Part shown: positions 45,288 to 55,507 of the stretch, piece after piece
Layout of the letters: each line of letters begins with the position of its first letter
How positions within the stretch are numbered: the first letter of the stretch is position 1
Assembly (NCBI GenBank): GCA_031272885.1
Contig: JAISSX010000052.1
Location: 1 to 60,353 of the forward strand
Direction of reading: 5' to 3'
Length of the DNA stretch: 60,353 nucleotides
From: Bifidobacteriaceae bacterium
GTDB taxonomy: Bacteria; Actinomycetota; Actinomycetes; Actinomycetales; WQXJ01
Notes under the pieces: model-generated
Database searches by the model: none
Told to the model about the DNA's origin: nothing
Seen by the model: the letters and a program-made list of their open reading frames with translations, nothing else
Made by a program: the position numbers and the translations under genes

Positions 45288-47110
45288 TCGCCGCGTAGGC
45301 GCGCCAGTTCTTCTTCCACCACAGATTCGTCCAGCTTGGTGAACACCGGCACGGCCGGCGGCACCGCCTGGCCCACCGCCACCGGTTCGCGCCTCCACTT
45401 GGGGCCCACGCCATAGTCGCCGGTGATGATCGGATAGCTGCGGGACGGATCGTCCAGGTCGGTCACCTCGTCGATACGCGGTTCGTCGCCGAACGGCCGC
45501 TGGTAACCCAGGGCGGCATCGACCAGCCGGGCCGAATGCGGCAGGTAGGGCGCCAGCAGCGTGTTGCAGTCGCTCACCGCCTGGGCCGCCACGTGCAGCA
45601 CGTCGCTCATCCGCTGCCGGTCCGCCTCGTCACCCTTGGCCAGTTTCCACGGCGCCGTTTCCGCCAGGTAGGCGTTGACCTGCGACACCACCTTCATGGC
45701 GGCACCGATACCGGCCTTCTGGCGGTGATGCCCGATGGCGTCCCCCACCTCGCCGAAACCGGCTTCGGCGGCCTGCAAGATGGCTTGGTCAACCGGCTGT
45801 AGGGCGTCTGCCGACGGCGCCGGCGGGATCACGCCCAGGTTCTTGTGGATCAGGTTGGCGGTGCGGTTGACCAGGTTGCCCCAGGCGGCCACCAACTCAT
45901 CATTGGTACGGCGCACGAACTCGCTCCAGGTGAAGTCCGAATCCTGGTTTTCCGGCCCAGCCACCGCGATGAAGTAGCGCAGGGCGTCCGCCTGGTAACG
46001 GGCCAGCATGTCGCGCACGTAGATCACCACGCCGCGCGAGGAGCTGAACTGTTTGCCTTCCATAGTCAGGAACTCGGATGAAACCACCTCGGTGGGCAGG
46101 TTCAGCCGGCCATAGTCACCCGGCTCACCACCGCGCGAGCCTTCGCCGTTGTAGGCCAACAGTTCGGCCGGCCAGATCTGCGAGTGGAAGGTGATGTTGT
46201 CCTTGCCCATGAAGTAGTAGGACTGGGCGGCCGGGTCGTTCCACCAAGCCCGCCAGGCGTCGGCGTCCACCGGGTCGCCGGTCTTGAGGGCCTGGCGCCG
46301 GGCCCATTCGATCGAGGCGCTCAGGTAGCCGATCACGGCATCGAACCAGACGTACAACCGCTTGGTGGGGTTGTCCTCCCAGCCGGGTAGCGGCACCGGG
46401 ATGCCCCAGTCGATGTCGCGCGTCATGGCTCGGGGGCGCACGTCATCAAGCAGGTTGAGCGAGAAGTTGAGTACGTTGGGACGCCAGTTCTGGCGGCCCT
46501 TCAACCACGTCGCCAAGGCGTCCACCAACGCCGGCAGGTCCAGGAAGAAGTGGACCGACTCAACAAACTTGGGGGTTTCGCCGTTGACCTTGGACCGGGG
46601 GTTGATCAGGTCGATCGGGTCAAGCTGGTTGCCGCAGTTGTCGCACTGGTCGCCGCGCGCGCCGTCGAAACCGCAGATAGGGCAGGTGCCTTCGATGAAC
46701 CGGTCCGGCAGCGTGCGCCCGGTGGAAGGCGAGATGGCCCCCATGGTGGTCTTCTCCACCATGTAGCCGTTGCGGTGCACCACCCGGAACATCTCTTGGC
46801 AAACGGCGTAGTGGTTGCGCGTGGTGGTGCGGGTGAACAGGTCGTAGGCCAGGCCCAACCGGTGCAGGTCTTCCACGATCACCCGGTTGTAGCGGTCCGC
46901 CAGTTCCTGCGGGGTGACGCCTTCCTGTTCGGCCTGCACCAGGATGGGTGTGCCATGTTCGTCGGTGCCGCTGACCATCAGCACGTTGTGGCCGGCCATG
47001 CGCATGTAACGGGAGAACACATCAGAGGGCACGCCGAAACCGGCCACATGGCCGATGTGCCTGGGGCCGTTGGCATAGGGCCAGGCAACCGAGGACAGAA
47101 TTTGGGTCAC
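45281..47110 (-). CDS. metG: Methionyl-tRNA synthetase
   Basis: 609 residues. The class I HIGH motif is in [17 protein letters not shown]; the zinc-binding knuckle is [18 protein letters not shown], and the KMSKS equivalent is QFSSSRG. The anticodon-binding helices follow. This is the MetG form without a C-terminal tRNA-binding domain. Start GTG at 47110. The stop lies inside the hairpin at 45200-45287. Upstream is a nicotinamidase gene on the other strand. Cytosolic, essential. Confidence 0.97.
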   Translation of the reverse strand: MTQILSSVAWPYANGPRHIGHVAGFGVPSDVFSRYMRMAGHNVLMVSGTDEHGTPILVQAEQEGVTPQELADRYNRVIVEDLHRLGLAYDLFTRTTTRNHYAVCQEMFRVVHRNGYMVEKTTMGAISPSTGRTLPDRFIEGTCPICGFDGARGDQCDNCGNQLDPIDLINPRSKVNGETPKFVESVHFFLDLPALVDALATWLKGRQNWRPNVLNFSLNLLDDVRPRAMTRDIDWGIPVPLPGWEDNPTKRLYVWFDAVIGYLSASIEWARRQALKTGDPVDADAWRAWWNDPAAQSYYFMGKDNITFHSQIWPAELLAYNGEGSRGGEPGDYGRLNLPTEVVSSEFLTMEGKQFSSSRGVVIYVRDMLARYQADALRYFIAVAGPENQDSDFTWSEFVRRTNDELVAAWGNLVNRTANLIHKNLGVIPPAPSADALQPVDQAILQAAEAGFGEVGDAIGHHRQKAGIGAAMKVVSQVNAYLAETAPWKLAKGDEADRQRMSDVLHVAAQAVSDCNTLLAPYLPHSARLVDAALGYQRPFGDEPRIDEVTDLDDPSRSYPIITGDYGVGPKWRREPVAVGQAVPPAVPVFTKLDESVVEEELARLRGDL

Positions 47111-47180
47111 CTGGCAATCCTACCGACCGGCTTTCGGGCCAGGTATGGGAATCAACTCGCAGGTGGCTTATCGTGGTGCT

Positions 47181-47753
47181 ATGAGCGCTGACGGCCGTGC
47201 CCTCATCATCGTTGACGTCCAGCCCACCTTCTGCGAAGGCGGTGAGCTACCCGTGGCAGGTGGCAACGCTGTGGCAGAGGCGATTGCCGATTTCCTGGAG
47301 TCGCACCGGGCCGATTATGACCTGATCGTCACCACCCAGGACTGGCATATCGACCCAGGTGACCACTTCTCAGAGGAGCCTGACTTCGTGGACACCTGGC
47401 CGCCGCACGGCGTGGCGGACAGCCCCAACGCCGAACTGCACCCCGCCCTGATCGATGTCGACGCCGACGTTTCGATCAAGAAGGGCCGCTTCGACGCCGC
47501 CTACTCGGGTTTCGAAGGGGTCGATGACGATGACCGCACCTTGTCGGAGGTGCTGGCCGATGAGGGCATCGGCGCCGTCGACGTGGTGGGCATCGCCGAA
47601 TCGCACTGCGTGCTGCAGACCGCCTTGGACGCCATCGACGAGGGCCTTGAGGTGCGGGTCTTCACCGACCTGACAGTGCCGGTCAGCCCCGAGTCCGGTG
47701 CCGCCGCCCGCCGCCAAATGGCAGCCGCCGGGGTGGAGTTGACTACCTCCTAG
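47181..47753 (+). CDS. Nicotinamidase-like isochorismatase-family hydrolase
   Basis: 190 residues. The isochorismatase/cysteine hydrolase triad is visible: Asp in IIVDVQPTFCEGG, Lys in SIKKGRFDAAYSGF, and Cys in VGIAESHCVLQTAL. QDWHIDPGDHF supplies the metal-binding His/Asp, and this set matches PncA, which turns nicotinamide into nicotinate for NAD salvage. The ATG at 47181 is chosen over an upstream one because the family begins around here. Divergent from metG and convergent with the PL8 gene, overlapping its last codon region by four bases. Confidence 0.9.
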   Translation: MSADGRALIIVDVQPTFCEGGELPVAGGNAVAEAIADFLESHRADYDLIVTTQDWHIDPGDHFSEEPDFVDTWPPHGVADSPNAELHPALIDVDADVSIKKGRFDAAYSGFEGVDDDDRTLSEVLADEGIGAVDVVGIAESHCVLQTALDAIDEGLEVRVFTDLTVPVSPESGAAARRQMAAAGVELTTS

Positions 47754-50700
47754 CCGGCAGCGCCCGATGGCGCCCCGCCGGCTTGGAGGCTGGCAACGAT
47801 GACGTGGTTGGAGTACTTCACCACCTGCCAGTCTGCGCCCGACGCCGAGGTGCCCGATGCCGTGACCTTCAGCACCAGGTCTTGGCCGGCGTCGGCTGTC
47901 ACGACTTCGTAGGTACTGAACCCGGCGCCGATGCCCCAGGCGTCGGCAATTCGCGCGCTGCCCCTGTACCACTCGTACTTGACAGTCGAATCGCCCAACG
48001 GGACAGTGAGCTGCGCCTTCAACTTGTCGCCAACCTCGGCGCTACTGTCGATGGTCACCCTGAAATCGGGAATGAGCCCCGTCACCGGGATCGCTTTGGC
48101 GGTGGCTTCCTCCACCGACCCTTCCGAGGTGACGGTTGCCTCGACACCGATTTGGTGTCCCACGTCAGCGGCCGACACCGTGTAGGTGCCGCCTGTAGCC
48201 TCGTCGATCCGGTTGCCATCACGCAGCCACTGGAAACTGACGTCCGCAAGTGCCGGCGTGTAGACCACAACCGCTTTCAATTCTTGGCCGACTCTGGGCG
48301 ATCCGGCCACCGACACGGTCTTGATCGCTGGCGGTTCCTCGACCAGCTTGTAGTCGGAGTACCGGGCCGGGCTGACCTGGCCGTTCAGCGCTGCTGTCAC
48401 CTTGACCGTGAGGTAGTGCCCGGCATCGGCTTCAACTACCTGGTAGGTGGAACCGGTGGCGCCTGGAATGGCGGCAGAACCGCGGTACCACTGGTAGAGG
48501 ACCTCTCCGCCTGGGGCTATGTAGGCCGCTTCGGCCGTAAGGACGTCGCCTACGGCGGCCCAACGGTCATTGGCCGAATGGTCACCGTTGCGAACGGTTA
48601 CGTCAACCACCACGGGCGCCTCTCGGCCGGTGACATCACCCGCGTAGTCAAACTGAGCCAGTGTGGCCTGTTTGGTGGTACCAAGCTCACCCAAGTCCCA
48701 CCCGAAAGACAGCCAACGGGTCCCGCCGGGCCCAACCAGGCTGGTCGGCAGTGTCACCGTCGCCTCGGCCTGCTCGGCTACTTGGGTTGGATCCGAGATG
48801 TACAGCTCCTTGTCGCCAGGCTGGTCATAGCCTTCGACGATGACGGATGCTGGACCAGAAACCACGAACGGCCCCAGACCGGTGGACTCGCTGCCCCACA
48901 CGTTGGCGTAGAGGGTGCCGCCGTAAACAATGGCAGTGGCTTCCACGTCGGCAGCCGTGTCCACGAACTCCACTTCCCCGGCCGCAGCAACAGCGGCGGT
49001 CTGTTCGGCCGTCAAGCCGGGCAACATGGCGTAGGCGTACGAACCATCGACCGGACCGGTGCCGTGGTTCACGGTCAAGGTGAACCAGTAGGCCAGGTAC
49101 TCGTACTCGTATGCCTTGTCTGAGGGATGGTAACCGTTGATGTCCTGGTATGTGCCAGAACGACCCACCTTCAGGCTGACCGTCACAGTCGCGTCTTCAA
49201 GGAACACGTAGCCGATGTCCTGGCTCGCGTCATCCGAGCCATCGGTGTTCAGGTGGACATAGCTGCCAGCCTTCAGCGTGCAGGTCATTTCGACGCGCTC
49301 GCTGGGCTCGTCGCCTTCATCATCCTCGGCATCTTCAGAGTCCTCGCAGTCCTCAGCGGGAAAGACCTCGCCACCGATCGTGATGGTGTGTGGCTGGTCC
49401 ACTGTGATCAAGTTGCCTTCACGGGTGGCGGACAGCAGCCGGTTGTCGACCGTTGTGTCGATTTCTCCGTCTGAAGCCGGAGCATTGATACCCGAACCGA
49501 GCGCAATGACATAACCTTCGGGCGTCAAGAAGTAGGACTTCTTGGCTGTGACGTTCGACAGGCCGGTCGAACTCTTGTCGAACACCATGCCCACGGCCGC
49601 CGCCGTGCCGCTGGCGGCGCCACCCACCCAGCCGGCGGTACTGGCCTTCTTGTTACCTTTACAGGCATCCGGTGTCTTGGTCGCCTCGGTGGTTCCCGGA
49701 ATGTGGGTCGCATCCACGGTGGGCCACCACGCCTCGCCGTACTGGTCCAGGTCATCGTTGTAGATGTAGACGGCGCCGTCACCGGTGTGCCAACCTTTGA
49801 GATTCTCCTCATTCATGCACTCGTAGTTGCTGGTCCGGCTGGAATACAGGCTGATCGCCGTGGTTGTCTGTCCGGTCGCCTGCACCACCCGGTCCATAGC
49901 GGGGAAGACCACGACGCCCGTGTACGGCTGCGACGCCACCGACGGGTTGTTCAGTAGGCCCTTCAGATCGCTCAGACCGCGGAAACTCCCGGCGCCGCGC
50001 ACGTAATAGCTGGTCCAGGAGTCGGTGCCACCGGTGCCGCCGGTTGAATCGTAGTAGGCGAACAACTTCTCCAGGTTGTCCTTGACGGTGGCTTGGACCA
50101 GGTCGCGGACTGCGGTAGGGGCGTCAGCGGTGGCGGCCAGGAGACCAGCCATCATGGACCGGCCCAGACTAGCTTCGCTGCCGAGCGTCCCATAACGGAG
50201 GTAATCCTTGACCAGGGTGGTGTCGCCGAGGGTGGCGTAGCGAGCAATGGCCCGGCCGTCCACCGCCGCCATGAGCTTGCCCTGGTGCAGCCACGGCAGT
50301 ACTCCGTCCACAATCCAGGTGTAGAGGTTGTCGGTCCAATCGGCGCCGAAAGCGGCGAAGGTGCCATCCGTGACGGCGTCGATGAACGCAAGGCGCCCCA
50401 ACAGGTCAGCGCCGTAGGAGCCGGTGTAGGCGAGTGGTTTCACCTCGCCGTCGGCGTGGTACAACAGGGACCCATCGGCGTAGATGCCATTACCGGCCGT
50501 GGCCAGGGCCAGGGTCCCCGACGCCAACTCGGTCGCCCGCAGGGACCACTCCGGGTCCTCTGCCAGGATGGCCACGCCCAACCGGGCAGTCTCCATGTCC
50601 GCCAGATTCGCGCCGTCTTGGGGCTTCGGGTTGTTCAGCCCTTGCCCTTGCCGCCAGGCGGCCTCTTCGTCTTGGGTCAGTTTCGGCTCGTAGTAGTCGC

Positions 50701-51325
50701 CCGTCTGGTTGCGCACCAGGGTCAGGTAGCCGTCGATGGCCTCTGCATACGAAGCCTTGATGTCTTCGTAGCCACTGTCTCCGGTACCAGACAGGAGCAG
50801 CAGTGTGTCCACAATGGCCTTGGGGCTGGCGATCTGGTACTCATACCAGTTGCCGTTCCTGACCAGATCGGTTGCCCCATCGCCGTCAAAGGAGTACGTG
50901 GTGATGCCGCATTTCAGGCCCATGACCGTTTGGTGCGCCAGGGTCTCGTCCCCTGTCAAGCTGCCTCCCGGTATGGCATAGGCCAGCGCCATCTTCCGTA
51001 GATCCTTGAAGAAGGCTGTCATATCAGCCGAGGAGAAGGAGGGAAGGGGCACATCGCAGGCGTCATCCATAGAAATCTTGTCTCTGGCGTCGCCGGCGCC
51101 CTTGTCAATTGACCCCCGGTACGCCGCATAGTCGGCGTCACTCCAGTTGGTACTAGCATCACCCACCAGCCAGGCCTTCCACCGGGCCGCCATCTGGGCA
51201 AAGTCGGCCGAATAGTCTGGGCTGCCGTCATCGGCGACAGCGGGTAGGCCAACGCTTAGGGCCAAACCAAGGCTCAAACCGGTGACAACAAGGCGGGCAA
51301 CGATGGGGCGGCGGGGCGTGCGCAT
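47750..51325 (-). CDS. Secreted polysaccharide lyase family 8 protein
   Basis: 1191 residues. A signal peptide (about 1-30) is followed by the alpha/alpha-barrel of PL8 (about 40-420) and its beta-sandwich domains (about 420-800). Catalytic candidates are Asn in NGNWYEYQIASP, His and Tyr in LLYHADGEVKPLAYTGSYG parts and Arg in DGRAIARYA; ENLKGWHTGDGAVYIY and HIPGTTEAT are family blocks. PL8 enzymes cut hyaluronate, chondroitin or xanthan. Past about 870, three Ig-like repeats (GTYTVSAADVGHQ type) probably bind the surface or substrate. No LPXTG anchor. The ATG at 51325 has GAGGAGA upstream. It suggests contact with animal glycosaminoglycan or a microbial polysaccharide. Confidence 0.9.
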   Translation of the reverse strand: MRTPRRPIVARLVVTGLSLGLALSVGLPAVADDGSPDYSADFAQMAARWKAWLVGDASTNWSDADYAAYRGSIDKGAGDARDKISMDDACDVPLPSFSSADMTAFFKDLRKMALAYAIPGGSLTGDETLAHQTVMGLKCGITTYSFDGDGATDLVRNGNWYEYQIASPKAIVDTLLLLSGTGDSGYEDIKASYAEAIDGYLTLVRNQTGDYYEPKLTQDEEAAWRQGQGLNNPKPQDGANLADMETARLGVAILAEDPEWSLRATELASGTLALATAGNGIYADGSLLYHADGEVKPLAYTGSYGADLLGRLAFIDAVTDGTFAAFGADWTDNLYTWIVDGVLPWLHQGKLMAAVDGRAIARYATLGDTTLVKDYLRYGTLGSEASLGRSMMAGLLAATADAPTAVRDLVQATVKDNLEKLFAYYDSTGGTGGTDSWTSYYVRGAGSFRGLSDLKGLLNNPSVASQPYTGVVVFPAMDRVVQATGQTTTAISLYSSRTSNYECMNEENLKGWHTGDGAVYIYNDDLDQYGEAWWPTVDATHIPGTTEATKTPDACKGNKKASTAGWVGGAASGTAAAVGMVFDKSSTGLSNVTAKKSYFLTPEGYVIALGSGINAPASDGEIDTTVDNRLLSATREGNLITVDQPHTITIGGEVFPAEDCEDSEDAEDDEGDEPSERVEMTCTLKAGSYVHLNTDGSDDASQDIGYVFLEDATVTVSLKVGRSGTYQDINGYHPSDKAYEYEYLAYWFTLTVNHGTGPVDGSYAYAMLPGLTAEQTAAVAAAGEVEFVDTAADVEATAIVYGGTLYANVWGSESTGLGPFVVSGPASVIVEGYDQPGDKELYISDPTQVAEQAEATVTLPTSLVGPGGTRWLSFGWDLGELGTTKQATLAQFDYAGDVTGREAPVVVDVTVRNGDHSANDRWAAVGDVLTAEAAYIAPGGEVLYQWYRGSAAIPGATGSTYQVVEADAGHYLTVKVTAALNGQVSPARYSDYKLVEEPPAIKTVSVAGSPRVGQELKAVVVYTPALADVSFQWLRDGNRIDEATGGTYTVSAADVGHQIGVEATVTSEGSVEEATAKAIPVTGLIPDFRVTIDSSAEVGDKLKAQLTVPLGDSTVKYEWYRGSARIADAWGIGAGFSTYEVVTADAGQDLVLKVTASGTSASGADWQVVKYSNHVIVASLQAGGAPSGAAG

Positions 51326-51465
51326 GGGGCTCTCCTCACGGGGCAAACTGAGGACGCTCCCATCATGGCAGTCCCAGCCAACGGGCGGCCAGACCGCTGG
51401 GTGGTTCCACTCAGTCAACAGGCCATCCTCAGGCAGGACGCTGGATCCAACGGTCGCCTGGCGGT

Positions 51466-51476
51466 GCCCGATGGCG
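51466..51476 (+). repeat. Dispersed 11-bp motif, intergenic copy
   Basis: GCCCGATGGCG followed by CCC, in the spacer between the PL8 gene and rsmI. See findings for the set of 15. Confidence 0.65.
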
Positions 51477-51509
51477 CCCCGCTGACCCGGGTGCAGCGTC
51501 AAGCCTGGG

Positions 51510-52376
51510 TCATTGGCCGGCTTCGCGTTGGTCGAGCGCCGCCTGGTACAGCTCGCGCCGGGACACTCCGTGGGCGGCCGCCACCTCGGCGGCCGCGTCC
51601 TTCAGCCGCTCGCCGGCATCGGCCCGGGACAAGACCATGACGGCCAGCGCCTCCAGCGGCGGCGGGGCCGGCCGCCCGCCCGGCGCGCCGCCCACCACCA
51701 ACGTCACCTCACCCAGCACACCATCGCCGGCCCACTGGGCCAGTTCCGCCAGGGTGCCCCGGCGCACCTCCTGGTGGGTCTTGGTCAGTTCCCGGCACAC
51801 CACTGCCGGCCGGTCAGCCCCGAACACCTCCGCCATCTGCGACAACGTCTGGCCCAAGCGGCGCGGCGATTCGAAGAACACCATGGTGCGGCCCTCACCG
51901 GCCAGCGACTCCAGCAGGCCGGTCCGCTCCCCCACCCGGCGCGGCACAAAGCCCTCGAAGGTGAAGCGGTCGCAGGGCAGACCGGACACGGCCAAGGCGG
52001 CCGTCACGGCCGAAGGCCCCGGCGCTACGGACACCGGCAGCGAGGCCTCCAACGCCAGCCGCACCAACACGAAGCCGGGATCGGACACCAGCGGCATGCC
52101 GGCATCGGACACCACCAGAACGGTCCCCTCCCGGGCGGCTTCAAGCAGTTCCGGCACCCGGGAACGCTCGTTGTGGTCATAGAAGGAGACCAGCCGCCCG
52201 CCTATTGCCACGCCCAGTCGATCTGCCAGGGCCCGCACCCGGCGGGTGTCTTCGGCCGCCACGACATCGGCCGCCGCCAGCAGTTCACACAGGTGACGCG
52301 AGGCGTCCAGGGGGTTGCCCAGGGGCGTGGCCGCCAACACGATGCCCCGCGGCGCCAGGCCGCTCAAAGCCTCCAT
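51510..52376 (-). CDS. rsmI: 16S rRNA 2'-O-ribose C1402 methyltransferase
   Basis: 288 residues. The tetrapyrrole-methylase-fold SAM enzyme has ATPLGNPLDAS, AAEDTRR, VVSDAGMPLVSDPG, GPSAVTAALAVSGLP and FFESPRRLGQTL, the standard RsmI order. It methylates the ribose of C1402 in 16S rRNA. The ATG at 52376 has GGGAGG upstream, so I choose it over an ATG at 52403. Divergent from the O-mannosyltransferase gene, 99 bp away, as commonly seen in actinobacteria. Cytosolic. Confidence 0.96.
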   Translation of the reverse strand: MEALSGLAPRGIVLAATPLGNPLDASRHLCELLAAADVVAAEDTRRVRALADRLGVAIGGRLVSFYDHNERSRVPELLEAAREGTVLVVSDAGMPLVSDPGFVLVRLALEASLPVSVAPGPSAVTAALAVSGLPCDRFTFEGFVPRRVGERTGLLESLAGEGRTMVFFESPRRLGQTLSQMAEVFGADRPAVVCRELTKTHQEVRRGTLAELAQWAGDGVLGEVTLVVGGAPGGRPAPPPLEALAVMVLSRADAGERLKDAAAEVAAAHGVSRRELYQAALDQREAGQ

Positions 52377-52475
52377 CACCGACCTCCCTCTCTCACTGGC
52401 CAATCGGCCGCCAAGGCCCGGCAGCGGGCCGTTCGATCACAATCTTCCGGGCCTATGCCCGTACGATAGGCCCTT

Positions 52476-54077
52476 GTGAGCCTGATGGGGACCATGGAAC
52501 GCGGCAGTGGCAGCACGCCACTGGTCGGCTTGGCCGACGATCCGCCCACCACCCCCGCTGCCCGCCTCAAGGAGATCGCCGCAAAGTGGGCCGCCCCGGC
52601 TGCCATCACGGCCATGGCCGGCCTGATGCGGCTGTGGAACCTGGGTTTCCCCCACAAGCTGGTGTTCGACGAGACGTACTACGTCAAGGACGCCTACTCG
52701 CTGCTGACCAATGGCGTCGAAATGAACTGGGGCGAGGAGATCGACGCCAACTTCGAGGCCGGTGACTACTCGGTCATTCAAACCACCGGCGAATACGTGG
52801 TGCATCCGCCTCTGGGCAAGTGGATGATCGCCCTGGGCATGAAGCTGTTCGGCACGGACAGTTCGTTCGGCTGGCGTTTTTCGGCCGCCATGGCCGGCAC
52901 GGCCGTGGTTTTTCTTGTGATCTTGATCGCATGGCGGCTGTTCGGTTCCAAGACCCTGGGCTGCGTGGCTGGTGTGCTGCTGGCCATCGACGGCCAGGCC
53001 CTGGTCATGTCCCGGGTTGGTCTGCTGGACGGCTTCATCACGTTCTGGGTCATGTTGGCCTTGTGGCTGATCCTCAAGGACCGCGCCCAAATGGACCGGC
53101 GCCTCCGAGAACGCCTGGCCAGACCGATTGGCCACGGCCCCAATGGCGAACCGCTCTACGCGGACACCGGCATGGGGCCCGGCCTGGGCATGCGCTGGTA
53201 CCTGCTGGGGGCCGGCATCGCCCTGGGCGGAGCCTGCAGCGTCAAGTGGTCCGGGCTGTACTTCCTGGCCGTGTTCGGCGTGCTGGTGGTGTGCTGGGAT
53301 GCCCTGGCCCGCCGCCAGGCGGGCCTCAAGTCGTGGGTTTGGGGCGCCATCGTGCGCGACGGTTTCAAGGCCTTTGCCCTGACCGTGCCGGTGGCGTTGG
53401 TGGTGTACATCACATCTTGGACCGGCTGGTTCATGTCCAAGAACGGCTACCTGCGCCACTGGGCGGAAGAACACCCCGGAGAAGGGGTCCAGTGGCTGCC
53501 CGCTCCCCTGCGCTCGCTGCTGCACTACCACCATGACGCCTATGACTTCCACACCTCGCTGACCGATGAGCACCCCTACCAGTCATCGCCCTACGGTTGG
53601 CTGCTGCAGTTGCGCACCACTTCGATGTTCTACGAGTCCGAGCCCACCTGCGGTTCCGACACCTGCTCCCAGGCCATCACCGATTTCGGCAACCCGGTGG
53701 TCTGGTGGATTGGCCTGGTGGGCCTGCTGGTGGTGATCTACGGTGCCTTCATCTGGGCGGACAAGCGCGCTTGGGTGATCGTGGCCGGCTACGTGGCGGG
53801 CTATGTGCCGTGGTTGTTCTACGCCCAGCGGACCATCTTCACCTTCTACACCGTGGCCTTCGTGCCGTTCGTGGTGCTGGCCGTGGTCTACACCATGGGC
53901 ATGGCGATAGGACCGGCGCGGGACGGGTCGCCGCCGCGCGCCTGGGCGCTGACCGCCTCGGGCCTGGTGGTGTTTGTGGCCATCTTGATGACGGCCTTCT
54001 TCTGGCCGGTCTGGACCGGCATGTCGGTGCCGTACAGCTTCTGGCACGCCCACATCTGGTTGAGTTCCTGGATGTAG
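52476..54077 (+). CDS. pmt: Dolichyl-phosphate-mannose protein O-mannosyltransferase
   Basis: 533 residues, GT39-type integral membrane enzyme. The N-terminal extracytoplasmic loop has VFDETYYVKDAYSLL, with the acidic pair seen in PMT enzymes, and the remainder is about ten membrane helices with loops such as HPPLGKWMIALG. In actinobacteria Pmt transfers mannose from a polyprenyl-phosphate donor to exported Ser/Thr-rich proteins; the Thr/Pro/Ser-rich linkers of exporter and secreted proteins in this window are potential targets (inference). The GTG at 52476 is accepted; an ATG follows nine bases later. Divergent from rsmI. Confidence 0.94.
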   Translation: MSLMGTMERGSGSTPLVGLADDPPTTPAARLKEIAAKWAAPAAITAMAGLMRLWNLGFPHKLVFDETYYVKDAYSLLTNGVEMNWGEEIDANFEAGDYSVIQTTGEYVVHPPLGKWMIALGMKLFGTDSSFGWRFSAAMAGTAVVFLVILIAWRLFGSKTLGCVAGVLLAIDGQALVMSRVGLLDGFITFWVMLALWLILKDRAQMDRRLRERLARPIGHGPNGEPLYADTGMGPGLGMRWYLLGAGIALGGACSVKWSGLYFLAVFGVLVVCWDALARRQAGLKSWVWGAIVRDGFKAFALTVPVALVVYITSWTGWFMSKNGYLRHWAEEHPGEGVQWLPAPLRSLLHYHHDAYDFHTSLTDEHPYQSSPYGWLLQLRTTSMFYESEPTCGSDTCSQAITDFGNPVVWWIGLVGLLVVIYGAFIWADKRAWVIVAGYVAGYVPWLFYAQRTIFTFYTVAFVPFVVLAVVYTMGMAIGPARDGSPPRAWALTASGLVVFVAILMTAFFWPVWTGMSVPYSFWHAHIWLSSWM

Positions 54078-54102
54078 CGCCCGGGCCTTTGGTCTGGGGT
54101 AT

Positions 54103-54113
54103 GCCCGATGGCG
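54103..54113 (+). repeat. Dispersed 11-bp motif, intergenic copy
   Basis: ATGCCCGATGGCGTCC in the spacer between the mannosyltransferase and mntH genes. See findings. Confidence 0.65.
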
Positions 54114-54123
54114 TCCATATAAT

Positions 54124-54137
54124 TTCGGTCAACCGAA
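54124..54137. promoter_or_regulatory. Candidate metal-responsive operator
   Basis: A perfect inverted repeat, TTCGGT-CA-ACCGAA, lies 47 bp upstream of the mntH start. Its position fits an operator for a DtxR/MntR-type repressor, but the site is short and no regulator gene is nearby. No riboswitch-like sequence is evident. Confidence 0.45.
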
Positions 54138-54184
54138 CTTTTCGTTTCGTTTGGGCTCCAGACTGAAGACTGAAGGGACCGCTG

Positions 54185-55489
54185 ATGCCGGCCGGGACGC
54201 CATCGGGCACCGTGGACGCGGGCGTGCGCCAAGCTGCCACGCTGGCCGGCCCCAAGCCGCCCCGCGAGCCGATGACCACCACCAGGGTCAAGCAGCGCGC
54301 CATCCAACTGTTCGGGCCGGCCTTCGTGGCCGCCGTGGCCTACGTGGACCCCGGCAACGTGGCCGCCAACGTCAGCGCCGGCGCCCGCTACGGCTACCTT
54401 CTACTGTGGGTGCTGGTGCTGGCCAACGCCATGTCGGTGCTGGTGCAATACCTGTCCGCCAAACTGGGCCTGGCCACCGGCCGCTCCCTGCCGGAATGCC
54501 TGGCGGACCGCCTGCCACGGCCGGGCCGCTACGCCTACTTCGTCCAGGCCGAGGTCATCGCTATAGCCACCGACCTGGCCGAGGTGGTGGGCGGCGCCAT
54601 CGCCCTCAACCTGCTGTTCGGGCTGCCCCTGGTGTGGGGCGGCGTGATCACCGGCGTGGTGTCGCTGGGCGTGCTGCACGTCCAGTCGAAACGCGGCCAA
54701 CGGTCCTTCGAACTGGTGGTGACCGGAATGCTGGTCATCATCACGATCGGCTTCGTGTCCGGCCTGTTCTTCTCCCCAGTCAGTGCGGGCGAAATGATGT
54801 CCGGCCTGGTGCCGCGCTTCGCCGGTACCGACTCGGTGCTGCTGGCGGCTTCCATGCTTGGGGCCACCGTCATGCCGCACGCGGTCTACCTCCATTCGTC
54901 GCTGACGCGGGACCGGCACGGCCCCGTGACCGATCCGCAAGAAATGCACCGGCTGGTGCGGGCGACGCGCTGGGATGTGGTCTGTGCCCTGGTGGTGGCC
55001 GGTTCGGTCAACATCGCCATGCTGGTGCTGGCCGCCGCCAACCTGCGCGGGGTGGAAGGGACGGACTCGATCGAAGGCGCCCAGGCGGCCATCGCCCAGG
55101 CCATGGGCACCGGCATGGGAGTGGTCTTTGCGGTCGGTTTGCTGTTCAGCGGGCTGGCCTCGACCTCGGTGGGAGCCTACGCCGGCGTCGAGGTGCTGCA
55201 CGGGCTGCTGCACGTACGCCCGCCCATTCTGCTGGTGCGGCTGATCACGCTGGTGCCCGCCCTGGTGGTGCTGCTACTGGGGGCCGCGCCCACTTCGGCG
55301 CTGGTGATCAGCCAGGTGGTGTTGTCGCTGGGCATCCCGTTCGCGCTGATTCCCCTGGTCTGGCTGACCGGCCGGCGCTCCTTGATGGGGACCCAGGCCA
55401 ATCACCCGGTGACGGCCGGGTTGGCTTGGCTCACCACTGGCTTGATCGTGGCCCTGAACGTGGCGTTGATCGCCTTGACCTTGGCCTAG
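54185..55489 (+). CDS. mntH: NRAMP-family manganese transporter
   Basis: 434 residues. An Nramp/MntH H+-coupled divalent metal importer. Helix 1 has DPGNVAANVSAGARYGY (DPGN metal-binding motif) and helix 6 has MPHAVYLHSSL (MPH motif). About 11 helices. The ATG at 54185 has GAAGGGA six bases upstream, so I keep it although 27 residues precede the conserved part; this extension contains a GCCCGATGGCG motif (54198-54208, minus). A candidate operator precedes it. No other transport gene near. Inner membrane. Confidence 0.94.
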   Translation: MPAGTPSGTVDAGVRQAATLAGPKPPREPMTTTRVKQRAIQLFGPAFVAAVAYVDPGNVAANVSAGARYGYLLLWVLVLANAMSVLVQYLSAKLGLATGRSLPECLADRLPRPGRYAYFVQAEVIAIATDLAEVVGGAIALNLLFGLPLVWGGVITGVVSLGVLHVQSKRGQRSFELVVTGMLVIITIGFVSGLFFSPVSAGEMMSGLVPRFAGTDSVLLAASMLGATVMPHAVYLHSSLTRDRHGPVTDPQEMHRLVRATRWDVVCALVVAGSVNIAMLVLAAANLRGVEGTDSIEGAQAAIAQAMGTGMGVVFAVGLLFSGLASTSVGAYAGVEVLHGLLHVRPPILLVRLITLVPALVVLLLGAAPTSALVISQVVLSLGIPFALIPLVWLTGRRSLMGTQANHPVTAGLAWLTTGLIVALNVALIALTLA

Positions 55490-55507
55490 GTCTCATTGAC
55501 CTAGGTT

